The notes under the pieces: generated by a model
Told to the model about the DNA's origin: nothing
What the model saw: the letters and a program-made list of their open reading frames with translations, nothing else
The model's database searches: none
Position numbers and translations under genes: made by a program
NCBI GenBank assembly: GCA_036897095.1
Contig: JAYMSP010000717.1
Location: 1-43,147, forward strand
Direction: 5' to 3'
Length of the DNA stretch: 43,147 nt
Source: Plantago elongata
Taxonomy: Eukaryota; Streptophyta; Magnoliopsida; Lamiales; Plantaginaceae
In this document: positions 42,481 to 43,147 of the stretch, one piece after another
Position numbering within the stretch: the first letter of the stretch is position 1
Layout: the number at the start of each line of letters is the position of its first letter

Positions 42481-43147
42481 AACTATGCAAACCTGAGCAT
42501 ACCGCAGTAACAAATCACAAGACCAATTTGACAAGGAAATCAATGGCTTAATTACCAATTAGCAAAATGCTCTTGACAAACTAAGATCCTTTGGTGTATA
42601 GTTTATACAGAGAGGGATCAAATAGAGTTATCACATATCAAACAACAACATTCAGCTCCTAATATTTCATAGACAACATAAATACACAACAATTACGAAC
42701 CAATCCAACATAATAAAATACTAATCCCGGAGTAGATGGTGCAAATTCTCAAAAGAAACTTGTAAATATCACATGCAATAGCATATATAACCAATCAAAT
42801 ACATGTTGATTCAAGTTCTAGAATAACTTGTCTGGAAGAGAATAAATATGACAAATAAAAATTGATGTGGGTTGAAAAATAACTTTCCGTTCGATTCGTT
42901 TTTCAGGATGATTAAGACATCAAAATGGAGATCCGTCCGGTTATACTGTAGAATTATGTATTAGGAATACACTCTCCAATAATCAACTCGAACTAACAGT
43001 TAAATAAATAGGAATCGAGTTCTGAGCAAGACTGCGTCTGGCATAATTTTTACTAACGGAAAAAGAGAGTTTTTGGCTAAAAAAATATCTACGAAAAAAG
43101 AGAATTTTTGGCTAAATATTTATCTTTTAAATCTCAGGTTCGGGGGG
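42481..43147. other. intergenic DNA to the window edge, no gene seen
   Basis: No coding frame or element recognised. Near the end a short phrase (GAGAATTTTTGGCTAAA-like) is repeated at about 43064 and 43101. Confidence 0.4.

Noticed and set aside
1-43147. CRISPR array, operon or bacterial-type system
   Set aside because: Repeats here vary in unit and spacing and are plant minisatellites or transposons; all intact genes are spliced or typical plant genes.

Overview
This window is nuclear DNA from a flowering plant, almost certainly a eudicot. Its genes are split by short GT-AG introns into exons that rejoin into plant proteins (carotenoid P450 CYP97A, FAR1, plant GABA transaminase, a VQ protein, a beta-1,3-glucanase with an X8 domain). 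The AT-rich spaces between genes hold plant MITEs, tRNA-derived SINEs and TRIM/SMART mini-LTR elements. The species cannot be named from sequence alone. All gene models were built by eye: exon ends were chosen at GT/AG sites that keep frame and family similarity, and none was checked against a database or transcripts.

Layout. 1-1.7 kb: no recognised gene. 1689-2009 (-): a conserved 106-aa plant protein of unknown role, with a three-copy G-box array about 0.5 kb upstream. 4592-5125 (-): a JAV1/VQ22-type VQ protein. 5.1-9.7 kb: no intact gene; holds a TRIM, a Stowaway MITE, a 385-bp tandem duplication ending in CACTA-like termini, a SINE and an orphan promoter-like island. 9722-12633 (-): GH17/X8 glucanase, 3 exons. 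12.8-21 kb: gene-poor, with two abutting PIF/Harbinger MITEs, an RNase H relic, a second TRIM, a 0.9-kb foldback element and a small plastid 23S rRNA insertion. 21050-26257 (+): CYP97A carotene beta-ring hydroxylase, 14 exons. 26824-30422 (-): FAR1, 7 coding exons, convergent with CYP97A. 30.5-33.2 kb: a foldback element, a higher-order tandem repeat and a solo LTR. 33233-37859 (+): GABA transaminase, 18 exons. 38453-38834 (-): a 70-aa single-pass membrane protein, 2 exons, convergent with GABA-T. 39810-42166 (-): an SCL23-like GRAS pseudogene, 5'-truncated with an in-frame stop but with its intron kept. 42.2-43.1 kb: repeat debris.

The genes do not form a pathway or cluster. CYP97A (lutein synthesis, photoprotection) and FAR1 (phytochrome A signalling) share a light theme, but this is ordinary plant gene order as far as I can tell. 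I found no previously undescribed biological system. The items most worth a second look are structural: a decayed copy of CYP97A exon 12 inside intron 11, tandem repeats inside several long introns, the G-box array beside a MITE, the SCL23-like pseudogene, the TRIM family copies and the plastid rRNA insertion.
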